Source: Candidatus Sumerlaeota bacterium
GTDB taxonomy: Bacteria > Sumerlaeota > Sumerlaeia > JABWBI01
Assembly: GCA_016928695.1 (NCBI GenBank)
Contig: JAFGKF010000299.1
Coordinates: 1-32,238 of the forward strand
Direction: 5' to 3'
Length of the DNA: 32,238 bases
Position 1 is the stretch's first letter; each line of letters opens with the position of its first letter. Both the position numbers and the translations under genes were made by a program. A model generated the notes under the pieces. It had not been told where the DNA came from and did no database searches. It saw nothing but the letters and a program-made list of their open reading frames with translations. This document shows, in pieces, positions 7,821 through 15,358 of this stretch.

Positions 7821-8648
7821 TCACTGGCCGATCAGTGACTCCACACGCGCCTGGACAAAGTGAAACTGGGGGGTGTCGCTGATGAGATCGCTGCGGCTGG
7901 CCGCCGACTCGATCATCGCGTCGATCTCCGCGATGCGCTGAGTCGTGGCGGGGTGGGTCGACAGGAGACCCTCGATCCGCCCGGGCTCGCGCCCCTCGAT
8001 CTCATGGAGGGTCTCAAAGAAGTCGCGGAGCCCCCGGGGATTCCACCCCGCGCGGAGCATCGCCTCGACGGCGACGCGGTCGGCCTCGCTCTCCTGGGTG
8101 CGGCTGAATCTGAGCATTCCCAGACCCGATGCGATGCGCGCGGCGGCGACCGCGATGAAGGGGGACTCCTCATTGAAGACGATCCCCTCCGCCGTCTGGA
8201 TCAGCACCTGGTTCGCCAGCGCCCGGCGGTGATGGCCACACGTCACGTGGCTGACCTCATGGGCGATGACGCCGACCAGCTCACTCTCGGTCTCTGCCGC
8301 GGTGATCAGGCCCGTCTGGACATAGCAGAATCCGCCCGGAAGGGCGAAGGCGTTGACCTGATCGTTGACGACCACCTTGAAGGTGAAGGGAAACGATCGC
8401 TGCAGTGGAGAGGCCTGGATGATCCGCCCCGCGACCTCGTTGATGTAGGCGTCGACCTCGGGATCACTCAGCAGCACAAAGTCCTCACCGCCCTCGAGCT
8501 CTCCGACGAGCGTGAGACCCATCTCACGCTCCTGCGAATCGGAGATCAGCACCGGTCCGAGGCAGGTGCCCGCCAAACAGAGTCCGGCGAGCAGAGCCAG
8601 CAGAGCAGCTCGGTGAGGGGGGAGTCGAGAGAGCGATCTCATGTTCAC
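7821..8648 (-). CDS. M48-family metalloprotease, exported
   Basis: A 275-residue zinc protease of the BepA/YfgC/LoiP-like type that acts in the cell envelope. The N-terminal hydrophobic stretch at about 13-32 is a signal peptide; the cysteines in it do not form a convincing lipobox. The zinc site is H130-E-V-S-H134 with the third ligand E186 in an ExxxD motif (TQESEADRVA). NAFALPGGFCYVQTGL is typical of this subgroup. There is no C-terminal TPR domain, unlike BepA. The GTG at 8648 overlaps the stop of the upstream gene as GTGA, while an ATG two codons later (8642) is an equally good start. Relatives degrade misassembled outer membrane proteins, and that role is inferred. Confidence 0.9.
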   Translation of the reverse strand: MNMRSLSRLPPHRAALLALLAGLCLAGTCLGPVLISDSQEREMGLTLVGELEGGEDFVLLSDPEVDAYINEVAGRIIQASPLQRSFPFTFKVVVNDQVNAFALPGGFCYVQTGLITAAETESELVGVIAHEVSHVTCGHHRRALANQVLIQTAEGIVFNEESPFIAVAAARIASGLGMLRFSRTQESEADRVAVEAMLRAGWNPRGLRDFFETLHEIEGREPGRIEGLLSTHPATTQRIAEIDAMIESAASRSDLISDTPQFHFVQARVESLIGQ

Positions 8649-10510
8649 AGTCCCGGTGTGGGATTGGAGCCCGGTGCGTCGCCTCTCTGGGAAGAGGCGC
8701 GCTCGGCCGTGCGCAGATGGCGCAGCACCTCCGGCGAGTCGGGCCGGATGCTCTGGGCGAGCTGCAGGAAGTGCTTGGCCCGCGCCCAGTTCTCCGCCGA
8801 GATGGCCGCAAGCCCCTGGCGATAGTAGTCGATGAACAGGGCGTCACTGGTGTCCGTCGGACTCTCCGACGTCTCGCCCTCATCCGGCGCGGCGGACCCG
8901 CTCCGGTCATCCACACTCATGCTCCCCGGGGGAGGGGTGATCTCGCTCAGGACCTGTTTGATCTCATCCGGCTCGAGGATCAGTGTGACCGAGTCCGCTT
9001 TGGACGGTCCCCTGGGCCGCGAGGGGATGGCGATGGTCTCCTCGAGGTCCGCGGGATCGAACTTCGGTGGCTTTTCCTCCTCGGGACCGGGTTTGTCAGG
9101 GGACGAGTCCCTGCCGATCCCACCCTCCGTGATCCCGGCGGGTGAACGCGGCTCCGAGGGTGCGTCTCCGAGCAGGTCATCCAGCCTGAGAGGGGCGCCG
9201 GTGATCTCCGCCATCTCCTGCGGGGATGCGGGCTCCTCTGCCGGTCCCGTCAGAAGATCGTCCGTCGTCATCGGCGCTGAGGGCTCCCCCTCGGAGTGCG
9301 GGGATGTCATGGGGACGGGGGTGGCCTCCAGGTCGAGACTCGGTCCCACAGAGGCCTCCTCCTCGTCGGGGGGCACCTCGGAGGGGACCTCGAACAGGAA
9401 GTCATCGGCATCGACCGTCTCAGTCACAGTCCTCGGCGTCTCATGGGGAGCCTCGAGGTCTTCATCGTCGAGAGAGAGTGAGAGCGAGGTGGGCTCGGGC
9501 TCCGGCGGTTTCACCGGTGGCGGAGCAGTGCTTTTGGGCTCAGCGGTGCTGAAAGCCGATTCGATCGAGGGGCCTGCGACGGCGTCGAGCGACAGCGGCA
9601 CATCCCTCTCCTCAACCCGGGGCGCCGGTGCCTGGGGAGGTGCAGGGGGATTGTGGATTCTGTCGCGTATGGCCTCGACCGCATCGTCGATCGACGGCCA
9701 TGGGGCGGCCAGTGTGGCCACCGACACCCCTCTGAGGGGCACCGTGGCAGGCTGGGGCGAGGGCTCCATGGCGGCGCTGAGCGCCTCGTCAAGTGCAGAG
9801 CTCACCTCCCCCTCACCGAAGGGGGATTCGGGGATCTCCTCCTCCGGCGGTGCCCAGCGGTTGACACCGTCGTCCTCCACCGCCACCGCCGCTCTCCCAC
9901 GGCGCTGGCGACGCATCAGCAGCGGCAGAATCACCAGCACCGCGACCACGGCGATCAGAGCCCCCAGCGCCATGGAGCGATTGACCTCGCCGAGGAGAGG
10001 CAGCTCGATGGTCGAACCCGAGGAGCGTCTCGGACGGGGAGAGGGCTCCGGCTCCGCAGGGGGAGTCGGCTGTGCGGGCTCTGCCACCGGGGGCGCGGGC
10101 CCGGGAGGTGAGAGAGTGTCCGGTGAGGGTGGGGGAGGCGGAGGTGGGCCGAGGGGGGATTCGGCGACGGTCTCCGGGGATGTCACTGCCCCCGCCCTCT
10201 CGCTGGGCTGAAGAACAGGGGCCGGGATGGCGCCACTCTCGATCAGATCGAGCTGCTGCAGGGCACGGGTGCGGTAATGCTGAATCCGCCCATTGCGGGG
10301 ATCAAGGGCCTCCAGCTCGTCGCACAGATCCAGCACGCGCTGGTAGTCACCGATGCTGTACGCTCGCCGAATGTCGTCCTGGATCTGGTATCGCGTCTGG
10401 ACAATGTTGCCCCGCTCGACATCCAGGGGGTTGACCTGACTCGGCACAGCCACGGTCAGCGACAGTGTCAGTGCCAGGGCGAAAAGACTGTGGCGCAGCG
10501 TCAGACTCAT
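8645..10510 (-). CDS. FimV-like single-pass membrane protein with TPR ends and disordered acidic tail
   Basis: A 621-residue protein I do not recognise as a named family. I place the start at the ATG at 10510 because GGAG lies eight bases before it and a signal peptide follows directly (MSLTLRHSLFALALTLSL). Visible order: signal peptide 1-24; TPR-like helices at about 45-92 (AYSIGDYQRVLDLCDELEALDP); Pro-rich linker 95-165 including seven consecutive prolines; one transmembrane helix 181-199 followed by RRQRRGR, so the remainder should be cytoplasmic; a long Pro/Glu/Ser-rich acidic disordered tail with short repeated DDLL segments; and a C-terminal TPR-like unit at about 560-605 (AAISAENWARAKHFLQLAQSIRPDS). 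This order resembles FimV/polar hub proteins but lacks LysM. It may scaffold a polar or envelope complex. Confidence 0.75.
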   Translation of the reverse strand: MSLTLRHSLFALALTLSLTVAVPSQVNPLDVERGNIVQTRYQIQDDIRRAYSIGDYQRVLDLCDELEALDPRNGRIQHYRTRALQQLDLIESGAIPAPVLQPSERAGAVTSPETVAESPLGPPPPPPPSPDTLSPPGPAPPVAEPAQPTPPAEPEPSPRPRRSSGSTIELPLLGEVNRSMALGALIAVVAVLVILPLLMRRQRRGRAAVAVEDDGVNRWAPPEEEIPESPFGEGEVSSALDEALSAAMEPSPQPATVPLRGVSVATLAAPWPSIDDAVEAIRDRIHNPPAPPQAPAPRVEERDVPLSLDAVAGPSIESAFSTAEPKSTAPPPVKPPEPEPTSLSLSLDDEDLEAPHETPRTVTETVDADDFLFEVPSEVPPDEEEASVGPSLDLEATPVPMTSPHSEGEPSAPMTTDDLLTGPAEEPASPQEMAEITGAPLRLDDLLGDAPSEPRSPAGITEGGIGRDSSPDKPGPEEEKPPKFDPADLEETIAIPSRPRGPSKADSVTLILEPDEIKQVLSEITPPPGSMSVDDRSGSAAPDEGETSESPTDTSDALFIDYYRQGLAAISAENWARAKHFLQLAQSIRPDSPEVLRHLRTAERASSQRGDAPGSNPTPGL

Positions 10511-10655
10511 CAGTGTCACTCCACGGTGCTCAGCCTCGGGGCCTCCATCGGCGGGCCAGCGATTTTCCATGATAGAGGGAGGCCACATTCCCCTTCAACC
10601 CCCATTCCACTCATCGAGGAAGGCCAAGTGGGGAGCCACCCAAGGGAAGAACCCA

Positions 10656-10684
10656 ATGAGTGATCGTGTTCGCCGGTCTGTCAA
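10656..10684 (-). promoter_or_regulatory. Possible sigma70-type promoter for the FimV-like operon
   Basis: Reading on the minus strand, a perfect TTGACA (10684-10679) is followed after 17 bases by ACTCAT (10661-10656), which matches the -10 consensus at only three of six positions. The site is about 145 bases upstream of the ATG at 10510 and points toward it. The -35 and spacing are good but the -10 is weak. Confidence 0.3.
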
Positions 10685-11054
10685 GAGCGGATGAATCTCT
10701 GCGCTGCGAGGGGATCAGTCTGTGAAGCGGATCGCCTTGATAATGAGGGCTTGTGGCGGGGCTCATCACAACTCACAGGAAATCAGGGCGTCGATCAGAG
10801 GAGGGGCTGAGGGCAAAAAGAATGGCGAATCGCTCATCAGGTTTCGGAGAGCCACCGCGCTGTGTATGGGGAGTCTCAGGCTTGAACACCGCGGGCAACT
10901 GTTCTTCAGCCATAGGGCGATTCGCCACAGGCTTCCGACTGTCTCCCCAGAGAACAGTGTCTCAGGGAAGCCAGTTGATTCTGTGCACCAGATCTCAGTG
11001 AGAAAACAGCACCTCCTTCACAGCTCAGAATCCATGTGTCACGCAGAGGAGAAG

Positions 11055-11080
11055 AGCATACCACATGTGTCATGTGTCAA
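11055..11080 (-). promoter_or_regulatory. Possible promoter with repeated CATGTGTC boxes
   Basis: On the minus strand a perfect TTGACA (11080-11075) precedes TATGCT (11060-11055), which has an extended TGG just before it. The spacer is only 14 bases, shorter than usual. Two tandem copies of CATGTGTC, seen on the plus strand at 11064-11078, fill the spacer and overlap the -35; a third lies at 11033. The promoter points into the gene-free region, so if active it would make a non-coding RNA or a long leader. Confidence 0.3.
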
Positions 11081-11119
11081 GGCTTTTCCCCACGTCTCCC
11101 CAAAGGGATGTCTCGGCAC

Positions 11120-11581
11120 TCAGCCGGCCACGGCCCGCTCGGACCTGGCCGAGGGGGGGAAGATGCGATGGTTCATCGGAAATCGGTCATCAGTCAAAAT
11201 GATCTGGCGGCCCACACGCTCGGAGAAGATCACGACAAGCGGTGCCCGGAGATTCGCCGTCATGGCGGTCGGATTGTCGCGTGGGACAGTGACCAGGGAG
11301 ATGGTTGAGACGTCCTGCGGATCAAAGGGCCCAAAGGCGTCATGCACATCCCGCTCGATCTGCGCCAGATAGTCGGGCACGAGCAGGTGCGGGTCGATGA
11401 TGATGAACGCCAGGGCGGGTTCATCGACGGCCTGGAGCCACTTGAAGGGGGAGCCATCTGTGTCGTGCTCGAGCACCGCGAAGCCCTCGGCGTGGGGGAA
11501 GCCGGGCAATCCCCCGGGCACACGGATGACCAGGTCCCGCGGGAACTGGAGGACACCGAAGCGCGTGGTCTGGATCTCCAT
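11120..11581 (-). CDS. fliW: Flagellar assembly factor FliW
   Basis: FliW binds flagellin and CsrA and so couples flagellin export to flagellin translation. The 153-residue product starts MEIQTTRFGVLQF, has GLPGFPHAEGFAVLEHD and the family core VSTISLVTVPRDNPTAMTANLRAPLVV, and ends close to the usual length. I prefer the ATG at 11581, with GAGGAG ten bases upstream, over the GTG at 11599 that overlaps the csrA stop, because the family begins exactly at this ATG. It follows csrA directly, the arrangement expected for the CsrA-FliW partner switch. It is the last gene of the flagellar operon. Confidence 0.93.
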   Translation of the reverse strand: MEIQTTRFGVLQFPRDLVIRVPGGLPGFPHAEGFAVLEHDTDGSPFKWLQAVDEPALAFIIIDPHLLVPDYLAQIERDVHDAFGPFDPQDVSTISLVTVPRDNPTAMTANLRAPLVVIFSERVGRQIILTDDRFPMNHRIFPPSARSERAVAG

Positions 11582-11595
11582 GGGCGGCCTGCTCC

Positions 11596-11838
11596 TCACT
11601 CGCTCTTTCGACCCTGTTGCCAGAGGACAGCCACACCATCGAGGTCCGCCGGGGCTGTCTCCGCCGCCATCGCGTTCTGCTGCGTGATCATCTCATGGAC
11701 CTCTTCCCGATGCACAGGCACCGACCGCGGCGCGGCGATGCCAAGGCGCACCTGGTTGCCCCGGATGTCGACGACCTTGACGACGACATCATCGTTGATC
11801 CGGATTCCCTCACCCAACTTCCGTGTCAGGATCAGCAT
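11596..11838 (-). CDS. csrA: Carbon storage regulator CsrA (translational regulator)
   Basis: CsrA is a dimeric RNA-binding protein that blocks translation of target mRNAs, classically including flagellin. The protein starts MLILTRKLGEGIRI and contains VRLGIAAPRSVPVHREEV, which includes the RNA-binding arginine. At 80 residues it is longer than the common 60-75, with a tail of about 20 residues (TAPADLDGVAVLWQQGRKSE) of unknown use. The ATG at 11838 is chosen because it gives the canonical N-terminus and has GAGGAG seven bases upstream, whereas the GTG two codons earlier would sit on the ribosome-binding site. That ribosome-binding site is in a hairpin loop (see the leader entry), suggesting self-regulation. 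FliW, its likely antagonist, is next. Confidence 0.95.
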   Translation of the reverse strand: MLILTRKLGEGIRINDDVVVKVVDIRGNQVRLGIAAPRSVPVHREEVHEMITQQNAMAAETAPADLDGVAVLWQQGRKSE

Positions 11839-11840
11839 CT

Positions 11841-11905
11841 CCACCCTCCTCGGTGGACCCCGCTCGGCGGGGAAGAACTCTCGGCCCGGTGGGTCAGCCC
11901 ACCGG
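11841..11905 (-). promoter_or_regulatory. csrA leader with three hairpins; ribosome-binding site in a hairpin loop
   Basis: In the gap between flgL and csrA, minus-strand RNA can form three perfect hairpins. The first is CCGGTGGG-CTGA-CCCACCGG (11905-11886), the second CCCCGC-CGA-GCGGGG (11872-11858), and the third CCACC-GAGGAG-GGTGG (11856-11841). The loop of the last is the Shine-Dalgarno sequence of csrA. CsrA is known to bind GGA in hairpin loops that overlap ribosome-binding sites, so this is a candidate autoregulatory site. The first two hairpins may attenuate read-through from flgL. Confidence 0.5.
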
Positions 11906-11919
11906 TGGTGCGCGGCGCG

Positions 11920-13095
11920 TCAGCGCAGGTAATCCAGCAGGCTCAGCTGCATCACCCTCGATGTCGCCTCGAGGCTCGTCTGGTAGGCGGTCTCCGCCTC
12001 GGTGAAGTTCGTGATCGCCTCGGTCGCGTCGATGTCCTCGAGCGAGGAGATCAGCGTCTTCAGATTCACGCTCAGATCGCTCAGGCGGATCGTGGCCCGC
12101 TCGAGCTGGTTCTCGCGCGCCCCGATGGCCGCCTGGGCGCTCGAGATCTGCGCCAGGGCGTCGTCGAGGAGTGCGAGGGAGTCCACCAGAGTGGTCTCGT
12201 CCCCATCGCGCAGGGCCTCCACCACGTCGTTGAGAAGACCGAAGATGTCCACACCGCTCGAGAGTGTGGCGCCCTGGAAGACCACATCGCCCCGCAGATT
12301 GGTCTGCATGAACGAGTCCTGCTCGATCTCGAGCTGGGTCACCCCGTCGTCGCCGCTGTAGGTGCCCGTATCGGTGGTCGTGACGGAGATGACATCCCCC
12401 GGGTCAGGGCTGCCGCTCAGCGTCACCGAGATCCCGTCGAACACGATCCTCTGCCCGGGGACGTAGGTGTTGCCCGATGAGATGGTGAGCCCCTCATCCA
12501 CGTTGATGATGTCAAAGGTGCTCGGCCCCGTGAAGACGATCTCGTAGGCATCGCCCGTCAGGTCGATCACACTGCTCACGCTCGCATCGTCGACCACCGC
12601 CGTCCCGGTGTTGCCGGGGTCGGGCACAGCGGTGGCCTCGGCCGACAGGAACGCCGGGTCGTCGGTCTGGTGCCCGGAGAAGATGTGCTGGCTCCCGATG
12701 CGGGTGTTTGCGATGGAGATCAGCTGCTCGCGCAGAGTGATGATCTCGACCGCCGTGGCCTCACGCGTCAGGTCGTTCGCGGTCGCCGTGCTGCTCTGGC
12801 CCACGACCAGCTCGCGCACACGGGAGATCATGTCCACCGCCTGCTCCAGTGCCGCATCGTAGGCCTCCGTCAGGCTGGTGGCGATTCCGATGTTGCGCTG
12901 GAACTGCTCGGTCTGGCGCAGCTGGGTGCGAAGGCGGAGCACGCTGCCGGCCCCCAGCGGATCGTCGCTCAGGGTGTTGATCTGCCGCTGCGTCGACACC
13001 TGGGTCTGGGCATCGAGCAGCTGGCGGGCCTGGCGCTGCAGGACGCTGCGGGACGTGTCGAAGATGATGGACTGGGTGACACGCGTGATCGTCAT
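11920..13095 (-). CDS. flgL: Flagellar hook-filament junction protein FlgL (HAP3)
   Basis: FlgL joins the hook to the filament outside the cell after export by the flagellar type III system. The 391-residue product has the flagellin-like N-terminal D0/D1 helices (MTITRVTQSIIFDTSRSVL, INTLSDDPLGAGSVLRLRTQL) and the matching C-terminal helix (FTEAETAYQTSLEATSRVMQLSLLDYL). The middle contains a stretch also seen in the neighbouring FlgK (YEIVFTGPSTFDIINV, IVFDGISVTLSGSPDPGDVISV), a shared domain-type repeat in hook-associated proteins. AAGGAG precedes its ATG. A sigma28-type promoter lies immediately upstream, so flgL-csrA-fliW can be expressed as late genes. Confidence 0.93.
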   Translation of the reverse strand: MTITRVTQSIIFDTSRSVLQRQARQLLDAQTQVSTQRQINTLSDDPLGAGSVLRLRTQLRQTEQFQRNIGIATSLTEAYDAALEQAVDMISRVRELVVGQSSTATANDLTREATAVEIITLREQLISIANTRIGSQHIFSGHQTDDPAFLSAEATAVPDPGNTGTAVVDDASVSSVIDLTGDAYEIVFTGPSTFDIINVDEGLTISSGNTYVPGQRIVFDGISVTLSGSPDPGDVISVTTTDTGTYSGDDGVTQLEIEQDSFMQTNLRGDVVFQGATLSSGVDIFGLLNDVVEALRDGDETTLVDSLALLDDALAQISSAQAAIGARENQLERATIRLSDLSVNLKTLISSLEDIDATEAITNFTEAETAYQTSLEATSRVMQLSLLDYLR

Positions 13096-13113
13096 GGTGG
13101 CCTCTCCTTGCTC

Positions 13114-13141
13114 TTATCGGCCGGCGCCCCGGGGTGGATGA
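13114..13141 (-). promoter_or_regulatory. Sigma28 (FliA)-type promoter upstream of flgL
   Basis: In the 67-base gap between flgK and flgL the minus strand reads TCATCC (13141-13136), a 14-base spacer, then GCCGATAA (13121-13114), an exact match to the sigma28 -10 consensus. The ATG of flgL is about 19 bases downstream of the -10. The -35 half is weak, but the spacing is identical to the two other sigma28-type sites in this window. Confidence 0.6.
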
Positions 13142-13162
13142 GCCCTGTGTGACGGCATGGGA

Positions 13163-14815
13163 TCAGACGATGCTCAGAAGAGTCTGCAGCAGCTCGTCGA
13201 CCACCGCGATGACCTGGGATGAGGCCTGATAGGCCCGCTCGAACTGAATCAGACTGGTGCTCTCCTCGTCGAGCGAGACGCCGCTGACCGACGCCACGAG
13301 GGAGGAGACCTGATCCACGACCAGCTGCTGGGTCTCCAGCTCCCGCTCCGCCCGCTGACTCTCGACGCCGAGCGTCGTGATCTGCATGCCATACAGATCA
13401 CCGAAGGTCATGGTGCCGCCCCCGAGCACCAGGGCGTTCTCCAGATCCGCCATCGCCAGGGCGTTGGCGTTGTCGCCCGGCTCCGCCGTCAGACCCGCGG
13501 CGATCGCCTGCAGGTCCGCCGCCACCGCCGCGCTCAGCTCCACCTGGCCGGCCATCCCCTCGTATGTGTTGACGTGGATCACGTCACCCGCCACGGGGGC
13601 ACCGGCCATGCTGTCGAGAGTGATCGAGAGCCCGTCGAAGACGATGGAGCCGCCCGGCGTGTAGACGTTTCCCGTTGAGAGGACGGTCCCCGTCGTCGCG
13701 TCCACCAGATCGTAGGTCCCCGCGCCGGTGAACTGGATCTCGTAGTCATGGAATGTCAGGAGCGACTGATCCAGGATCGCCTGGCCTGTCTGCAGAACGC
13801 CCCCGGCGTTGTCCTCGTCCGCCCTGCCGACCACCTCGACCTGCCCGAAGAGATCGCGGTTGCCCACGCCGTCGAGCCCTCTGCCCTGGCGGTGCTGGAT
13901 GTTGAGCTCGGTGACAAACTGCGCGGCGAGCAGATCGATCTGCCGCAGCTGATTGGGGATCACGGTGTCACGCATCTCGAGCAGTCCCCCGAGCTCGCCA
14001 TTGACCACCCGGTCGGTGATGTCGAACGACACCCCGTCGAAGCGCTCGAGGATGACGTCGCTCATCCCCTCATTCCTGAGGTTGACCTGGGCGCGGAGGG
14101 TCGAGTGGCCGCTGCCCTCGACCAGGACCTGCTCGCCGGAGAGCAGCACCGTCAGCTGGCCATGGTCCTCGAAATAGGTGATCTCGACGAGCTGCGAGAG
14201 CTCCTCGATCGCCCGCTGACGCTGGTCGAGGAGCTCGTTGGGCTCCTGGCTGACCGTGGTCTGCTGGATGATCAGGGCGTTCAGCGAGGCGATCTCCGAG
14301 GTGAGGATGTTGACCTCCGAGATCACCGACTTGACCTGATCGTCGGCCGCCGTGCGCGTCTGCTCCACGCGGGTCCGGACGGAGGTGAATGCCTGGCCCA
14401 GCGCCACGACGCGCGAGCGCAGCGCCTCGCGCTGCCCGCTTCCGTCGGGCTGGGCGGAGAGATCCTGCAGGGAGGCGAAGAACTCGCTGAGCGAGGTGCT
14501 GATGCCGAAGCCATCGCTCTCGTTGAAGATCATCTCGAGCTGGCTCAGCACCGTGCTGCGGGCGGTGGCCAGTCCCAGCGTCACTTTCTCCGCGGCCAGC
14601 TGGGAGTCGAGAAAGCGGTTGCGGACCTGCTGGATCGTCTGCACCTGCACGCCGTTGCTGAACGCCCCGGGATCGTAGATCACACGCTGACGCGTGTAGC
14701 CCGGTGTGTTGACATTCGAGATGTTCTGGCCCGCCGTCTGGATCCCGACCTGGCTGCCAAACAGCCCCTGGCGGGCGATGTTCAGGATTCCACCGAGACT
14801 CGAGGTCGTGGTCAT
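13163..14815 (-). CDS. flgK: Flagellar hook-associated protein FlgK (HAP1)
   Basis: FlgK caps the hook and forms the first junction ring with FlgL. The 550-residue product has the rod/hook-type N-terminal motif (LNIARQGLFGSQVGIQTAGQNISNVNTPGYTRQ, residues 11-43) and the C-terminal helix (IQFERAYQASSQVIAVVDELLQTLLSIV). A segment at about residues 365-415 (YEIQFTGAGTYDLVDATTG, IVFDGLSITLDSMAGAPVAGDVI) repeats the pattern found in FlgL. The ATG has GAGGAG at a good distance. The gene follows the FlgN-type chaperone gene by 12 bases, as is common because FlgN carries FlgK and FlgL. Confidence 0.95.
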   Translation of the reverse strand: MTTTSSLGGILNIARQGLFGSQVGIQTAGQNISNVNTPGYTRQRVIYDPGAFSNGVQVQTIQQVRNRFLDSQLAAEKVTLGLATARSTVLSQLEMIFNESDGFGISTSLSEFFASLQDLSAQPDGSGQREALRSRVVALGQAFTSVRTRVEQTRTAADDQVKSVISEVNILTSEIASLNALIIQQTTVSQEPNELLDQRQRAIEELSQLVEITYFEDHGQLTVLLSGEQVLVEGSGHSTLRAQVNLRNEGMSDVILERFDGVSFDITDRVVNGELGGLLEMRDTVIPNQLRQIDLLAAQFVTELNIQHRQGRGLDGVGNRDLFGQVEVVGRADEDNAGGVLQTGQAILDQSLLTFHDYEIQFTGAGTYDLVDATTGTVLSTGNVYTPGGSIVFDGLSITLDSMAGAPVAGDVIHVNTYEGMAGQVELSAAVAADLQAIAAGLTAEPGDNANALAMADLENALVLGGGTMTFGDLYGMQITTLGVESQRAERELETQQLVVDQVSSLVASVSGVSLDEESTSLIQFERAYQASSQVIAVVDELLQTLLSIV

Positions 14816-14827
14816 CGCAAATTCTCC

Positions 14828-15328
14828 TCAGGCCTGCTGGCTGACGACGCAGCCGCGCCAGGGGGCGTTGCCCACCTTGGCGGAGGGGGTGTAGAGGGGC
14901 AGTGTCGCCACCGCCCGCTGGATGGCCTCCATGGACGAGGAGACCACGCTGAGGAAGCGCTCGGCGAGCGACCGGTTGCGCTCCTGGCTGTCCCGCGCCG
15001 CGCGCAGAGCGATCACAAGTCGCTCGCGCAGCTCCTCGAGCCGGGGGCGTTGCTCGAGGGGCAGGAGATCGATCAGATCGGCCAGCCGCATCGGCTGAGG
15101 GGCCAGACCCAGGCCCTGGCAGAGGGCCTCCATCGCCTGAAGGCGGAGCTGCTCAGCGGACTGGATGGCCTGCGCCAGCTCGACCTTGCGGCGGGCGCAG
15201 GAGTGGATGCTGTCGAGGCTGACCCCGACGAGCGCGGTGCGCTCCTCATCGAGGAGGGCGGCCAGGGCGGTGTGCGCCCGGATCTGCTCAATCAGACTCG
15301 TCTCGAGCTGTTGAAGGTGTTTTTCCAA
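14828..15328 (-). CDS. flgN: FlgN-type flagellar export chaperone
   Basis: A 166-residue, almost wholly helical protein with the FlgN pattern (LETSLIEQIRAHTALAALLDEERTALVG, then RRKVELAQAIQSAEQLRLQ). FlgN keeps FlgK and FlgL export-competent in the cytoplasm. The start appears to be TTG at 15328; no ATG or GTG fits better. No strong ribosome-binding site precedes it, and a CGGCC-ACACCC-GGCCG hairpin lies just upstream, so translation may depend on coupling with flgM, 30 bases before. Position between flgM and flgK supports the assignment, which rests more on context and helix pattern than on strongly conserved residues. Confidence 0.8.
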   Translation of the reverse strand: MEKHLQQLETSLIEQIRAHTALAALLDEERTALVGVSLDSIHSCARRKVELAQAIQSAEQLRLQAMEALCQGLGLAPQPMRLADLIDLLPLEQRPRLEELRERLVIALRAARDSQERNRSLAERFLSVVSSSMEAIQRAVATLPLYTPSAKVGNAPWRGCVVSQQA

Positions 15329-15358
15329 CGGCCGGGTGTGGCCGGGAGAGAACAGAGA

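Larger units (their letters stand above)
10511..11119. other. Gene-free intergenic region between fliW and the FimV-like gene
   Basis: I find no convincing gene in these 609 bases. The only long open frame (plus strand from 10722) runs on antisense into fliW and looks random. The base composition is visibly less GC-rich than the flanking genes. It holds two TTGACA boxes reading toward lower coordinates (listed separately), three copies of CATGTGTC (11033-11040, 11064-11071, 11071-11078), and two inverted-repeat pairs. The first is GGCGAATCGC at 10824-10833 with GCGATTCGCC at 10917-10926. The second is ACTGTTCT at 10898-10905 with AGAACAGT at 10951-10958. It may carry the promoter of the FimV-like gene, an end signal for the flagellar operon, and possibly a small RNA. 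No classical hairpin-plus-T-run terminator is seen. Confidence 0.5.

Noticed and set aside
10722-11372. 216-codon open frame on the plus strand in the gap beside fliW
   Set aside because: It runs antisense through most of fliW, has no recognisable motif or ribosome-binding site, and its composition is not protein-like.
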